In this document: one piece after another, positions 26,953 to 36,531 of the stretch | Layout of the letters: each line of letters starts with the position of its first letter | Numbering within the stretch: position 1 is the stretch's first letter | Program-made: the position numbers and the translations under genes | NCBI GenBank assembly: GCA_024235395.1 | Contig: JACKMK010000002.1 | Span: 992,001-1,056,000 of the forward strand | Reading direction: 5' to 3' | Length of the DNA stretch: 64,000 nucleotides | Source of the DNA: Chromatiaceae bacterium | GTDB taxonomy: Bacteria; Pseudomonadota; Gammaproteobacteria; Chromatiales; Chromatiaceae | The notes under the pieces: generated by a model | The model's database searches: none | The model's input: only the letters and a program-made list of their open reading frames with translations | Told to the model about the DNA's origin: nothing

Positions 26953-28530
26953 ATGACCACCGATATCCATGCGCATCGCATTCTGATCATCGATTTCGGG
27001 TCGCAGTACACCCAACTGATCGCGCGTCGCGTCCGTGAAGCGGGCGTCTATTGCGAGATCTGGCCCTATGACAACTGTCTCGAGGCGATCGACGCGCAAC
27101 CGCCGCGCGGCATCATCCTGTCAGGCGGGCCGGAGACGGTCACCGGGGATGACACACCACGCGCGCCGCAACGGGTGTTCGAGCTGGGTGTGCCGGTGCT
27201 CGGGATCTGTTACGGCATGCAGACCATGGCGGCACAACTCGGCGGTCGGGTCGCGTCGTCGGACCGGCACGAGTACGGGTACGCGCAGGTGCGTGCGCGC
27301 GGCCACTCGCGGCTGTTGCGTGATATCGAGGACCACACGAGCCCGGAAGGCTGGGGCCTGCTGGACGTGTGGATGAGTCACGGTGACCGCGTCGAAGAAC
27401 TGCCACCCTCGTTTACCGCGATCTGTACCACCGGCAATGCGCCGCTCGCCGGCATGGCGGACGAGTCACGCCGCTTCTACGGTCTGCAGTTCCACCCCGA
27501 GGTCACCCATACGCGGCAGGGCGGGCGCATCATCCAGCGTTTCCTGTTCGAGATCTGCGGCTGCGAGGCGTTGTGGAATTCGCACAACATCATCGACGAT
27601 GGGATCCACAGGATGCGCGAACAGATCGGCGAGGGTCGCGTGGTGCTCGGTCTCTCGGGCGGCGTGGATTCCTCGGTGGTCGCGGCCATGCTGCATCGCG
27701 CCGTTGGGGAACGCCTGGTCTGCATCTTTGTCGACAACGGGTTGTTGCGGCTCCACGAGGGTGACCAGGTGATGGCGACCTTCGCCGAGCACATGGGTGT
27801 CAACGTGATCCGGGTCAATGCCGAAGATCGGTTCCTGAAAGGGCTGAAAGGCGTCGCGGACCCGGAACAGAAGCGCAAGATCATCGGTAACCTGTTCATC
27901 GACATCTTCGAAGAGGAGGCGGCGAAACTCGAGGATGTCGCGTTCCTCGCGCAGGGCACCATCTACCCGGACGTGATCGAGTCGGCCGGTGCGGCGTCGG
28001 GCAAGGCGCACGTGATCAAGTCGCACCACAATGTAGGCGGGCTGCCGGACTATATGAAGCTGCAGCTGGTCGAACCGCTGCGCGAGTTGTTCAAGGACGA
28101 GGTACGCCGCGTCGGTGTCGAACTCGGGCTTCCGTTCGAGATGATCTACCGGCATCCCTTCCCCGGTCCCGGTCTCGGGGTTCGTATCCTCGGCGAGGTG
28201 AAGAAGGAGTATGCCGAGATCCTGCGCCGCGCGGATGCGATCTTCATCGAGGAGCTGCGCCGCGCAAACCTGTACGACGAGGTGAGCCAGGCTTTCGCGG
28301 TGTTCCTGCCGGTGCGTTCGGTCGGCGTGGTCGGCGACGCACGTCGCTACGAGTACGTGATCGCGCTGCGCGCGGTGAAGACCGTCGATTTCATGACGGC
28401 GAGCTTTGCGCATCTGCCGTTCGAACTGCTCGAGCAGGTCTCGACCCGCATCATCAACGAGATCGCCGGTGTTTCGCGTGTCGCCTACGACATCTCCAGC
28501 AAGCCGCCCGCGACGATCGAGTGGGAGTAG
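26953..28530 (+). CDS. guaA: GMP synthase (glutamine-hydrolysing)
   Basis: The 525-residue enzyme aminates XMP to GMP using glutamine and ATP. The class I glutamine amidotransferase domain has C86 (GICYGMQ) and the later H/E of GLQFHPEVTHT. The ATP-pyrophosphatase domain has GLSGGVDSSV, and the C-terminal dimerisation domain ends KPPATIEWE. Length equals that of E. coli GuaA. Its end overlaps the likely GTG start of tadA by ten bases. Confidence 0.97.
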   Translation: MTTDIHAHRILIIDFGSQYTQLIARRVREAGVYCEIWPYDNCLEAIDAQPPRGIILSGGPETVTGDDTPRAPQRVFELGVPVLGICYGMQTMAAQLGGRVASSDRHEYGYAQVRARGHSRLLRDIEDHTSPEGWGLLDVWMSHGDRVEELPPSFTAICTTGNAPLAGMADESRRFYGLQFHPEVTHTRQGGRIIQRFLFEICGCEALWNSHNIIDDGIHRMREQIGEGRVVLGLSGGVDSSVVAAMLHRAVGERLVCIFVDNGLLRLHEGDQVMATFAEHMGVNVIRVNAEDRFLKGLKGVADPEQKRKIIGNLFIDIFEEEAAKLEDVAFLAQGTIYPDVIESAGAASGKAHVIKSHHNVGGLPDYMKLQLVEPLRELFKDEVRRVGVELGLPFEMIYRHPFPGPGLGVRILGEVKKEYAEILRRADAIFIEELRRANLYDEVSQAFAVFLPVRSVGVVGDARRYEYVIALRAVKTVDFMTASFAHLPFELLEQVSTRIINEIAGVSRVAYDISSKPPATIEWE

Positions 28531-29018
28531 ACCGCGAAGGAATAAATGGACCGCCGGCGACGTCTATCATCGAGGACGAGGCGTTCATGCGCCGTGCGCT
28601 CGAGCTGGCACGGCACGCGGAACTACAGGGGGAAGTGCCGGTCGGCGCCCTGGTGGTCAAAGACGGCAGGATCATCGGCGAGGGCTGGAATCAACCGATC
28701 GGCAGCCACGATCCCACGGCGCATGCCGAGGTGGTCGCGTTGCGCGACGCCGCCGCAAAGGCCGAAAACTATCGTCTCACCGGGGCGACCCTGTACGTGA
28801 CGCTCGAGCCCTGCCCGATGTGCGCCGGCGCCATTGTGCACGCACGGATCGAACGCGTGGTCTATGCTGCCCGGGATCCGCGTGCCGGGGCTGCCGGCAG
28901 TGTGTTCGACCTGCTGCCCTCCGACGAGCGGTTCAACCATTACACGCGTTGCGAGGGTGGTCTGCTCGCCGACGAGAGCGCGACCCTGCTGCGAGACTTT
29001 TTTCGCGCGCGCCGCTGA
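28521..29018 (+). CDS. tadA: tRNA-specific adenosine deaminase TadA
   Basis: The 165-residue zinc deaminase converts A34 to inosine in tRNA-Arg(ACG). Zinc and catalytic residues are H68-A-E70 and P97-C98-x2-C101 (EPCPMC). Homology to E. coli TadA extends upstream of the first ATG (28587) through EDEAFMRRALELA, so the GTG at 28521, overlapping guaA by ten bases, is preferred although it has no obvious ribosome-binding site. The product is probably coupled to guaA translation. Confidence 0.92.
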   Translation: MGVDREGINGPPATSIIEDEAFMRRALELARHAELQGEVPVGALVVKDGRIIGEGWNQPIGSHDPTAHAEVVALRDAAAKAENYRLTGATLYVTLEPCPMCAGAIVHARIERVVYAARDPRAGAAGSVFDLLPSDERFNHYTRCEGGLLADESATLLRDFFRARR

Positions 29019-29045
29019 AGCGCGCCAACGCACGGGTATCCAACG

Positions 29046-29999
29046 ATGAGAATGTGTTTACTGTTCGGGATCGGGTTGCTGATCGCACTGGGCGAGGCGC
29101 GTGCCGAGACCTATCCGCCGGTGACGGCCCAGATGTCGGTGGAGCAGGTGGGGCCTCATACGTTCTATGCGCAGGGCGCGGCGGGTGCGGCCACCGACAA
29201 CGAGGGGTTCGTCTCGAACGCCGGCTTCGTCGTCACCGATGCCGGCGTCGTCGTGTTCGATGCGCTCGGTTCGCCGTCGCTGGCCTGGACACTGCGTCAG
29301 AAAATTCGTGAGCTCACTGAACAGCCGGTGGTCAAGGTGATCGTGAGCCACTATCACGCCGACCATATCTACGGGCTGCAGGTGTTCGAGGACGAGGGCG
29401 CCGAGATCGTCGGTCCACGCGGTGCCGGTGACTATCTGGCATCACCGGCCGCCAAGTCGCGCCTCGACGAACGCCGCATCTCGCTGTATCCATGGGTCAA
29501 CGACGACACCCGCCTGGTACGGCCGGACCGGGTCGTCGAACAGGAATACCGGTTCACGGTGGGCGGGATCGATTTTCAGGTCAACTATCTGGGCAGCGCG
29601 CATTCCGACGGCGACATGACGTTGTTTGTCGTACAGGACCGCGTGCTGTTCTCCGGTGACATCATCTTCGAAGGTCGCGTGCCGTATGTGGGCGATGCAG
29701 ACACACGGCACTGGTTGCAGACACTCGAGGCGCTCGAGACCAATGGTCTGAACGCGTTGGTGCCGGGTCACGGTCCGGCGGCCACCGACCCGGTCGCCGC
29801 GATCGGTGGTACCCGTTCCTACCTCGCCTATCTGCGCGAGGTGATGGGCGCGGCGGTAGAACAGTTCCAGGATTTTGCGACGGCTTACGAGGCGGCGGAC
29901 TGGAGCCGGTTCGCCGACCTGCCGGCGTTCGAAGAGGCGAACCGGCGCAATGCCTACCAGGTGTTCCTGTCGATGGAGGCCGAGGCGCTCGGTCAATAG
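29046..29999 (+). CDS. Secreted metallo-beta-lactamase-fold zinc hydrolase (quinoprotein-relay/SoxH-like)
   Basis: The 317-residue protein has a Sec signal peptide (about 1-20, cut after EARA). The MBL-fold motif HxHxDH is at 102-107 (SHYHADHIYG), with later ligands in SAHSDGDM, FSGDIIFEG and PGHGP. It resembles periplasmic MBL proteins annotated as quinoprotein-relay hydrolases or SoxH, found near PQQ- or sulfur-oxidation genes; the substrate is not established. It starts 27 bases after tadA and ends two bases before the convergent mltF. Confidence 0.75.
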   Translation: MRMCLLFGIGLLIALGEARAETYPPVTAQMSVEQVGPHTFYAQGAAGAATDNEGFVSNAGFVVTDAGVVVFDALGSPSLAWTLRQKIRELTEQPVVKVIVSHYHADHIYGLQVFEDEGAEIVGPRGAGDYLASPAAKSRLDERRISLYPWVNDDTRLVRPDRVVEQEYRFTVGGIDFQVNYLGSAHSDGDMTLFVVQDRVLFSGDIIFEGRVPYVGDADTRHWLQTLEALETNGLNALVPGHGPAATDPVAAIGGTRSYLAYLREVMGAAVEQFQDFATAYEAADWSRFADLPAFEEANRRNAYQVFLSMEAEALGQ

Positions 30000-30001
30000 G
30001 C

Positions 30002-31474
30002 TCAGCGCGCCGTCGCGTTCGCAACCGGCGGGATGACAGGTTCGCCCGGTTCCTCGGCGAGCAGACGGTGGCGCATGTTGGCATCTGTGGTCGTCGTGTA
30101 CCACACCAGCAGGTCGTAGTAGTTGCGGATGTTGTCCACGTAATCGACCGGTTCCTGGCCACGTGCGAAGCCGCGCTTGACGGTCGAGTAATGCGCCTTG
30201 TCGGCAAGCAGGGGAAGGCGCTGCTTGACCTCCATCCACAGATCCGGATTGGCGCCGTCACGCTCGGTGAGTATCCGTGCATCCTCGAGGTGGCCGAAGC
30301 CGACGTTGTATCCGGCCAGCGTCAACCACATCCGGTTGGGTTCGCGAATGCGACGCGGGATCTTCTTCTCGATGACGCGCAGGTAGCGGGCGCCGCCGAC
30401 GATGCTTTGTTCCGCGTCGTCGCGGTCGCCGACCTTCATCTGCGTCGCCGTCGCCTCCGTCAGCATCATGATCCCTCGCACGCCGGTGGGTGAGATTGCA
30501 TCCGCCTGCCAATGCGACTCCTGGTAGCCGATCGCGGCGAGCAGTCGCCAGTCGATGCCGGTGATTTCGCCGGCACGTTCGAAGTAGCCGCGGTAGCGCG
30601 GCAGGCGATCGCGGACATTGCGCCAGAAGTCGCGCGTCTCGACGAAATTCATCCGACCCGCATGTCCGTAGTAACGCGCATACAGGCGCTGCAGTCGACC
30701 ATCGGCCTGGACCTCGGCGAGGAACGCGTTGGCGGCATCGAGCAGGCTGCGGTCCTGCGTAGGCGGCAGCGCCCAGGCCAGCGCACGCGGTTCGTCGAGT
30801 TCGAACGCCACCGCGACATACCTGTACAGGCGCCGGCTGAGTTCGACCTCGTTGGCGCCGGCCAGGGTATAGCGGATCCCGCCTTGGTCGAGCGCCGCGA
30901 GCAGGGTCTCCGGGCCGGTGCCCCCAAGGCGTTCCCAGCGCAGCTGCGGATACGCTGTATCACGCAGTTCGATCAGTGCCGCCTCCTGGCCGGAACCGGC
31001 GATCACGTGCAGCTCGCCCGGCTCGACGTCGGCCAGACTGCGCGGCCGTCGGCTGCCCCGGCGGTATACCAGCTGCTCGGTCTGATACTGGTAGGGCAAG
31101 GTGAAATGGACGCGGTGGTTACGCTGCTCGTTGATGCTGAGTCCGGCCGCCGCGATGTGCACCGTGCCCCGGGTCGTGGCATCGAGCAGTGCCTCCACGT
31201 CGGCGGGAAACTCGAAACGGACGCCTACCCCGAGTGCGCGCCCGAATTCCTTCGCCAGCGCATACTCGAAACCGTCGGGTCCCGCCGCGCCCGCATGGTA
31301 CGTCGTCGGCCCCAACCGCGTGGCCACCACCAGTTCGCCACTGCGCTGGATGCGTTCGAGCAGTGATACGGGCGGGCGCTGCGCGAGCATCCACAGGGCC
31401 AGGGCACCGCAGGCGAGCAGACCGGCGGCGAGCAACACCGCGTAGCGTCGCTGGGCGCCGGCCTTCATCGGCAT
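30002..31474 (-). CDS. mltF: Membrane-bound lytic murein transglycosylase F
   Basis: The 490-residue enzyme has an N-terminal membrane anchor (about 11-31, AVLLAAGLLACGALALWML), a periplasmic solute-binding-like domain (about 40-265) and a C-terminal lysozyme-like SLT domain. The catalytic glutamate is E319 in AIGYQESHWQADAISPTGVR. It cleaves peptidoglycan with 1,6-anhydro-MurNAc formation, regulated by muropeptide binding in relatives. The start could be M1 or M3; neither has a clear ribosome-binding site. Confidence 0.93.
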   Translation of the reverse strand: MPMKAGAQRRYAVLLAAGLLACGALALWMLAQRPPVSLLERIQRSGELVVATRLGPTTYHAGAAGPDGFEYALAKEFGRALGVGVRFEFPADVEALLDATTRGTVHIAAAGLSINEQRNHRVHFTLPYQYQTEQLVYRRGSRRPRSLADVEPGELHVIAGSGQEAALIELRDTAYPQLRWERLGGTGPETLLAALDQGGIRYTLAGANEVELSRRLYRYVAVAFELDEPRALAWALPPTQDRSLLDAANAFLAEVQADGRLQRLYARYYGHAGRMNFVETRDFWRNVRDRLPRYRGYFERAGEITGIDWRLLAAIGYQESHWQADAISPTGVRGIMMLTEATATQMKVGDRDDAEQSIVGGARYLRVIEKKIPRRIREPNRMWLTLAGYNVGFGHLEDARILTERDGANPDLWMEVKQRLPLLADKAHYSTVKRGFARGQEPVDYVDNIRNYYDLLVWYTTTTDANMRHRLLAEEPGEPVIPPVANATAR

Positions 31475-31615
31475 TCGAACGACCGGGTTGTCGAGGGGAC
31501 GCAGCGGTGGACGCGGCAGCGATGCAAGAGGGGTCCTCGCGCAGGGGTTACGGAAATCGGAAGATAGTTTTCAACACGACAAAAAGCCAGTCAGTGATCT
31601 GCAGCACGGTCCGTG

Positions 31616-31672
31616 GTGCCATTGAGTGCCGCTGCAGGGTGGTGGGTCGGGGCGCGGCGGACTCAATGCCAC
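31616..31672. repeat. Interrupted inverted repeat upstream of the MotA-like gene
   Basis: GTGCCATTGAGT (31616-31627) and ACTCAATGCCAC (31661-31672) are inverted copies with one mismatch, separated by 33 bases. They lie 64 bases before the MotA-like start, in the 261-base gap between divergent mltF and this gene. Either an operator pair or a leader hairpin is possible. Confidence 0.4.
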
Positions 31673-31735
31673 TTGCGATTGCATCGCGCAGATCGCATCC
31701 TTCGAGGAATTTGTATCGACCCTTGTGTGGCGGAC

Positions 31736-32635
31736 ATGCTTTCGACGCGACAATCGCTGTTCTGGATGATTGTGTATCTGGCCATCGTCGGCGCGATCTG
31801 TGCGCTGTTGTGGCGTCCGCTGTGGTCGGCCCTGATGGCGAACTGGGGGTTCAACTCGGTCATTCTCGGTGTGCTCGCGGTTGGTATCCTGATCGACTTC
31901 CGCCAGGTGATCGGGCTCAACACCGAGATCAACTGGATAAGGGTGTTCCGTACCGGGCAGCCCGGCCTGTCGGTGACCCGCGAGCCACGTCTGTTGAAGC
32001 CGCTGGCCACCCATCTCTCGCATCGCCGGCGCGACCGTTTCCGGCTCTCGGCACTGGCGCTGCGTACTGTCCTCGACGGTATCCGGGAACGCCTGGACGA
32101 ATCACGCGAGATCTCGCGCTACTTGATCGGCACGCTTATCTTCCTCGGCCTGCTCGGTACCTTCTGGGGGCTGCTCGGCACGATCGGGGCGGTGGGCAAG
32201 GTCATCGACGGCCTGGATGTCGGCGACCAGGACTTTGCCGCGGTGTTCGCGCAACTCAAGCAGGGTCTGCAGACCCCGCTAGGCGGCATGGGCACGGCGT
32301 TCAGCTCGTCGCTGTTCGGTCTGGGCGGCTCGCTGGTGCTCGGTTTCCTCGACCTGCAGGCGGGACATGCACAGAACCGCTTCTTCAACGGACTGGAAGA
32401 GTGGTTGTCCGGGGTCACGCAGCTGGTCGATGACGCCGGTGATCCGGCACTCGCTGCGGCTCCGGTGGAGGTCACCGACGATGCGCTGGCTCCGGCGATT
32501 GCGGTGCTGATCGATGAGGTCAGGGCCGAACGCTGCCTGCTCGAGGAGTATCTCGGGCGCAACTCGCCGGCAGATCCGGCGGGTACCGCCGCGGATCCGG
32601 TGGAACCGCCGCCGCCCGGCGCCGGGCAGGACTGA
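31736..32635 (+). CDS. MotA/TolQ/ExbB-like proton channel subunit
   Basis: The 299-residue membrane protein has four hydrophobic segments, about 10-26, 37-54, 129-153 and 184-206. The last two contain FLGLLGTFWGLLGTIGAV and GMGTAFSSSLFGLGGSLVLG, the conserved core of the MotA/TolQ/ExbB family that conducts protons to power work across the periplasm. ATG 31736 (MLSTRQSLFW) gives a good N-terminus. The partner gene starts five bases after its stop and encodes a MotB-like OmpA protein, so the pair probably forms a 5:2-type stator complex. No flagellar genes are near. The substrate or process driven is unknown. Confidence 0.8.
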   Translation: MLSTRQSLFWMIVYLAIVGAICALLWRPLWSALMANWGFNSVILGVLAVGILIDFRQVIGLNTEINWIRVFRTGQPGLSVTREPRLLKPLATHLSHRRRDRFRLSALALRTVLDGIRERLDESREISRYLIGTLIFLGLLGTFWGLLGTIGAVGKVIDGLDVGDQDFAAVFAQLKQGLQTPLGGMGTAFSSSLFGLGGSLVLGFLDLQAGHAQNRFFNGLEEWLSGVTQLVDDAGDPALAAAPVEVTDDALAPAIAVLIDEVRAERCLLEEYLGRNSPADPAGTAADPVEPPPPGAGQD

Positions 32636-32639
32636 ACCC

Positions 32640-33911
32640 ATGGCGACGCGCCGCAGACATCGCGCGATCGATGTATGGCCGGGTTACGTGGATGTGCTGG
32701 CCGCGCTGTTGATGCTGGTGATCTTCGTGCTGATGTTGTTCAGCCTGGCCCAGTTTCTGTTGTCGCAGATCCTCGATGCGCAAGAGAACGAACTCGGCGT
32801 GATGTACGAGCGCGTCGTGCAACTGACCGACCTGCTGGGACTCGAACAGGAAAAGACCGCCGGCCTGAGTCGCGATATCGCCGATCTGACGACACGTGCT
32901 GAAGACCTGGAGCAGGCACGCGCGACTCTGACGAGCGACCTTGCCGAGATGACCGAACGCGATGCGGCAAAGGGACAGCAGCTCCAACAGCAGCTGCTGT
33001 TGGTCGCGAGCCTGCAGGAAGATGTCGACGCGCTGCGTGCGCTGCGCTCACGCCTAGAGGCCGAGGTCGGGATTCTCGCATCCGCACTGGACCGCAACGT
33101 CAGTGATCTGGGGGCCGAACGCGATCGCTCCAAGGGCCTGGAGGCGCGTCTCGCCGACCAGGCCGAACGCACCCTGCTGGCACAGCGCGAACTCGAGCAA
33201 CGCGACATCCGCATCCAGGCCCTGTCGGCGTTGGTCGACGAACGCGAACGGGCAATCGAGGCGGAGCGCCGTCTCACAGCCGATGCCCAGGCCGAGGTGG
33301 CGCTGCTGAATCAGAAGCTGGATCACCTGCGCGACCAGCTCGCGGAGATCAGCCAGGCGCTGGCCGCGGCGGAACTCGAGAAGACAGCCCAGGCGGACAA
33401 GATCCGTGATCTCGGCGAGCGCCTCAATATCGCGCTGGCGCGCGAGGTCAACCGGTTGGAACGCTACCGCTCCGACTTCTTCGGGCGACTGCGCGAGGTG
33501 CTCGGCAACAATCCCTCGGTGCGCATCGTCGGCGACCGCTTCGTGCTGCCCTCCGAGTTGTTGTTCGGTTCCGGCAGTGCGACCCTCGGCGATGACGGTC
33601 GCGTCGAACTGGCCAAGCTCGCGGCGACGCTGCGTGACCTGGTTGCGCGGATACCGCCCGAGATCGACTGGATACTGCGCATCGATGGACACACCGACCG
33701 GGTGCCGATCAACACCACCGAATACCGCTCGAACTGGGAGCTGTCGACGGCGCGCGCCGTGTCGGTGCTGCATTTCCTGATCGATCAGGGCATTCCCCCG
33801 GACCGCCTGAGTGCAGCCGGATTCGGCGAGTTTCATCCGATCGATCCCGCCGACTCGGTTGAGGCCTACAGTCGCAATCGCCGCATCGAACTGAAGCTGA
33901 CCTCGCGTTGA
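32640..33911 (+). CDS. MotB-like inner-membrane protein with long coiled coil and OmpA domain
   Basis: The 423-residue protein starts MATRRRHRAIDVWPGYVDVL. A single membrane helix (17-41) carries D18, placed like the proton-binding aspartate of MotB/TolR/ZorB. A long coiled coil spans about 45-260, rich in heptads and Glu/Arg/Leu. The C-terminal OmpA-like domain (about 290-420; LPSELLFGSGSATL, IDGHTDRVPI, NRRIELKL) should bind peptidoglycan. The WPG-D-L start and coiled coil match proteins annotated as peptidoglycan-binding in proteobacteria. It pairs with the upstream MotA-like gene. Function unknown. Confidence 0.8.
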   Translation: MATRRRHRAIDVWPGYVDVLAALLMLVIFVLMLFSLAQFLLSQILDAQENELGVMYERVVQLTDLLGLEQEKTAGLSRDIADLTTRAEDLEQARATLTSDLAEMTERDAAKGQQLQQQLLLVASLQEDVDALRALRSRLEAEVGILASALDRNVSDLGAERDRSKGLEARLADQAERTLLAQRELEQRDIRIQALSALVDERERAIEAERRLTADAQAEVALLNQKLDHLRDQLAEISQALAAAELEKTAQADKIRDLGERLNIALAREVNRLERYRSDFFGRLREVLGNNPSVRIVGDRFVLPSELLFGSGSATLGDDGRVELAKLAATLRDLVARIPPEIDWILRIDGHTDRVPINTTEYRSNWELSTARAVSVLHFLIDQGIPPDRLSAAGFGEFHPIDPADSVEAYSRNRRIELKLTSR

Positions 33912-33974
33912 GCGGGGCGGGTCGGCCGGTCCCTCCGGGTACCGGTTCGGCGAAGCAGCCCCCGGGGCCAAACC

Positions 33975-36515
33975 GTGACACCCAAGACCATCGATCTCTC
34001 GCGCCTGCCTGAACTGCCGGTCACACGACAGCTGCCTGAGCTGCGCCGCACGCTGGCGTCCGGACATGCGGTACTGAGTGCCGAGCCCGGTTCCGGCAAG
34101 ACCACGCTGGTCCCGTTGTTGCTGCTGGATGCCCCGTGGCTCGCCGGCCGGCGCATCCTGATGCTCGAGCCGCGGCGGCCCGCGGCGCGTATGGCGGCGC
34201 GACGTATGGCGGCGTTGCTCGGCGAGCCGGTCGGGCAGACGGTCGGCTACCAGGTGCGCTTCGAGCGCCGCCTGTCCGCTGCGACGCGCATCGAGGTGCT
34301 TACGGAGGGCCTGCTGCTGCGCCGCCTGCAGGCCGATCCCGAGCTCACCGGGGTGGGCCTGGTGGTGTTCGACGAGTTCCACGAGCGCAGCCTGCAGGCC
34401 GACCTGTCGCTCGCGCTGTGTCTCGATGTCTGCGCCGGGTTACGCGACGACCTGCGACTGCTCGCGATGTCGGCCTCGCTGGACACCGCGCCACTCGCCC
34501 GGCTGATGGGGGCAACGACGGTCACCGCCGAGGGGCGCCTGTATCCGGTGGATATCCACTATGCCGACCGGGATGCCGAGTCGCGCGACCCGGTGCCCGC
34601 GACCCTGGGCGCGGTACAGAACGCATTGCAGGTCTGTGATGGCGATCTGCTGGTGTTCCTGCCGGGCAGGCGCGAGATCGATCGCCTGCGTGAGCGGATC
34701 GCCGCGCACTGGGGATCGGCACTGGTGGTCGACACCCTGTACGGCGACATGCCGGCGTCGGCACAGGACGCGGTACTGCAACGGGAAGGAGGCGGGCGTC
34801 GGGTGATCCTTGCGACCGATATCGCCGAGACCAGCCTGACGATCGAGGGTATCACCGGGGTGGTCGACAGCGGCCTGGCGCGCCGGCCGGTGTTCGATCC
34901 CAATACCGGTCTCACCCGCTTGGAGACGCGGCGTATCAGCAAGGCATCCGCGCTGCAGCGTGCCGGCCGTGCCGGGCGACTCGGTCCCGGTTACTGCCTG
35001 CGTGCCTGGACGGCGAGCCGCCACGCGAGACTCGACGACTGGACCGCGCCGGAGATCGCGAATGCCGATCTGGCGCCGCTGGTGCTCGAACTCGCCGCCT
35101 GGGGCGTGACCGATCCGGGGGCACTGTCCTGGCTTGACCCGCCGCCGCGCGCGCACTGGCAACAGGCGGCGACCCTGTTGCGCCAGCTGGATGCGCTCGA
35201 TGCGACCGGACGCATCACGGCGACCGGCAGACAGATGGTGGCGTTCCCGACCCATCCCCGCGTCGCGCACCTGTTGGCCGCTGCGGCCGACAGCACGTCG
35301 CGGAACCTGGCTGCCGACCTCGCTGCCTTGCTCGCGGAGCGCGACCCGCTGCGTGGTTCCAGTGTCGCCGGTGCCGACATCGATGCGCGTCTCGCGGCAC
35401 TCGATGCGCTGCGCGCGCGGCAACCCCTGCCGGCCGGCGCGGATCGGACGTCGCTGCAGCGCATCGCCCGCGCGGCCGAGCAACTGCGGCGCCTGTGCGG
35501 CGACGTCCTGCCGGTCGATGGGGATGAAGGCCCGATCGACATCGGCGAGGCCGTCGCCCGGGCCTATCCGGATCGAATCGCCCTATGCACCTCGACCGAC
35601 GGTCGCCGCTACCTGATGCGTAACGGGCGCGCGGCGGTACTGGGTGACGGCGATCCGCTGGGCGGACGGCGGTGGCTGGCGGTCGCGGCATTGGACGCGG
35701 GACATCGCGATGCGGCGATCTGGCTCGCGGCACCACTGGATGAACGGACCCTGGAGCGATTGTTCGCCGGGGTCATCGAGTCGCGCCGCGAACTGCGCTG
35801 GGACGCCGCGCTCGACGACGTGGTGGCCCGCGCGGTCCGACGTCTGGATGCCTTGGTGATGAGCGACGAACCGATGGCACTGCATCCGGACGACCCGACC
35901 GGTCCGATCCTGTGTGCACAGATCCGCAGGCAGGGGCTGGCGGCGTTTTTCGACGACCCGGTGGAACTCCGTGCGCGCGTGCAACGCATGCGTGCGCTCG
36001 AGCCCGGTGAGGGATGGCCGGATTATTCCGAATCCAAGCTGCTCGACGGCGTGGAGCACTGGTTGCTGCCCTGGCTGAAGCCGGGTGAGGGCCGCAGGCA
36101 ATTGCGCAGGCTCCGGCTCGACGAGGTACTGGCCACGCAACTCGGCTGGGAACGCGTGCAGCGCCTCGACCAGTGGCTACCGACCCATTTCGAGACGCCC
36201 GCCGGCACCCGACGGCGCATTGGCTATGTGGGTGAAGGGGCACCGACGCTCCAGGTGCCACTGCAGGAGGTGTTGGGTCTGCAGTCGTCGCCACGACTGG
36301 CAGGCGGTCGTGTCGCGGTCGTGCTGCACCTGCTGTCGCCGGCCGGCCGGCCGCTGCAGGTTACCGCGGACCTCGCGGGGTTCTGGTCCGGCGCCTACGC
36401 CGAGGTCAGGAAGGAGATGCGCGGTCGGTACCCGAAGCACCATTGGCCGGAGGACCCGGCGCATGCCGAAGCGACGCGGTTCACCAAGCGCCGCACGCAG
36501 CGCGGAGGTGATTGA
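33975..36515 (+). CDS. hrpB: ATP-dependent helicase HrpB
   Basis: The 846-residue DExH-box protein has Walker A AEPGSGKT at 36-43 and the DEFH box at 133-136 (VVFDEFHERSLQAD). ATDIAETSLTIEGI and QRAGRAGRLGPG are the later helicase motifs, followed by the HrpB-specific C-terminal domain ending near HHWPEDPAHAEAT. The RNA substrate is not firmly known. It is a common housekeeping gene in gammaproteobacteria and probably unrelated to the preceding membrane pair, from which it is separated by 63 bases. Confidence 0.94.
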   Translation: MTPKTIDLSRLPELPVTRQLPELRRTLASGHAVLSAEPGSGKTTLVPLLLLDAPWLAGRRILMLEPRRPAARMAARRMAALLGEPVGQTVGYQVRFERRLSAATRIEVLTEGLLLRRLQADPELTGVGLVVFDEFHERSLQADLSLALCLDVCAGLRDDLRLLAMSASLDTAPLARLMGATTVTAEGRLYPVDIHYADRDAESRDPVPATLGAVQNALQVCDGDLLVFLPGRREIDRLRERIAAHWGSALVVDTLYGDMPASAQDAVLQREGGGRRVILATDIAETSLTIEGITGVVDSGLARRPVFDPNTGLTRLETRRISKASALQRAGRAGRLGPGYCLRAWTASRHARLDDWTAPEIANADLAPLVLELAAWGVTDPGALSWLDPPPRAHWQQAATLLRQLDALDATGRITATGRQMVAFPTHPRVAHLLAAAADSTSRNLAADLAALLAERDPLRGSSVAGADIDARLAALDALRARQPLPAGADRTSLQRIARAAEQLRRLCGDVLPVDGDEGPIDIGEAVARAYPDRIALCTSTDGRRYLMRNGRAAVLGDGDPLGGRRWLAVAALDAGHRDAAIWLAAPLDERTLERLFAGVIESRRELRWDAALDDVVARAVRRLDALVMSDEPMALHPDDPTGPILCAQIRRQGLAAFFDDPVELRARVQRMRALEPGEGWPDYSESKLLDGVEHWLLPWLKPGEGRRQLRRLRLDEVLATQLGWERVQRLDQWLPTHFETPAGTRRRIGYVGEGAPTLQVPLQEVLGLQSSPRLAGGRVAVVLHLLSPAGRPLQVTADLAGFWSGAYAEVRKEMRGRYPKHHWPEDPAHAEATRFTKRRTQRGGD

Positions 36516-36531
36516 GCGGCAGGTGCCGGCG

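Noticed and set aside
31736..36515. MotA-like plus OmpA-like genes followed by a helicase, resembling a Zorya defence locus
   Set aside because: The helicase is full-length HrpB, a common housekeeping DExH protein, and there is no ZorC-, ZorD- or ZorE-like gene. The pair is kept as an uncharacterised membrane system, not called Zorya.
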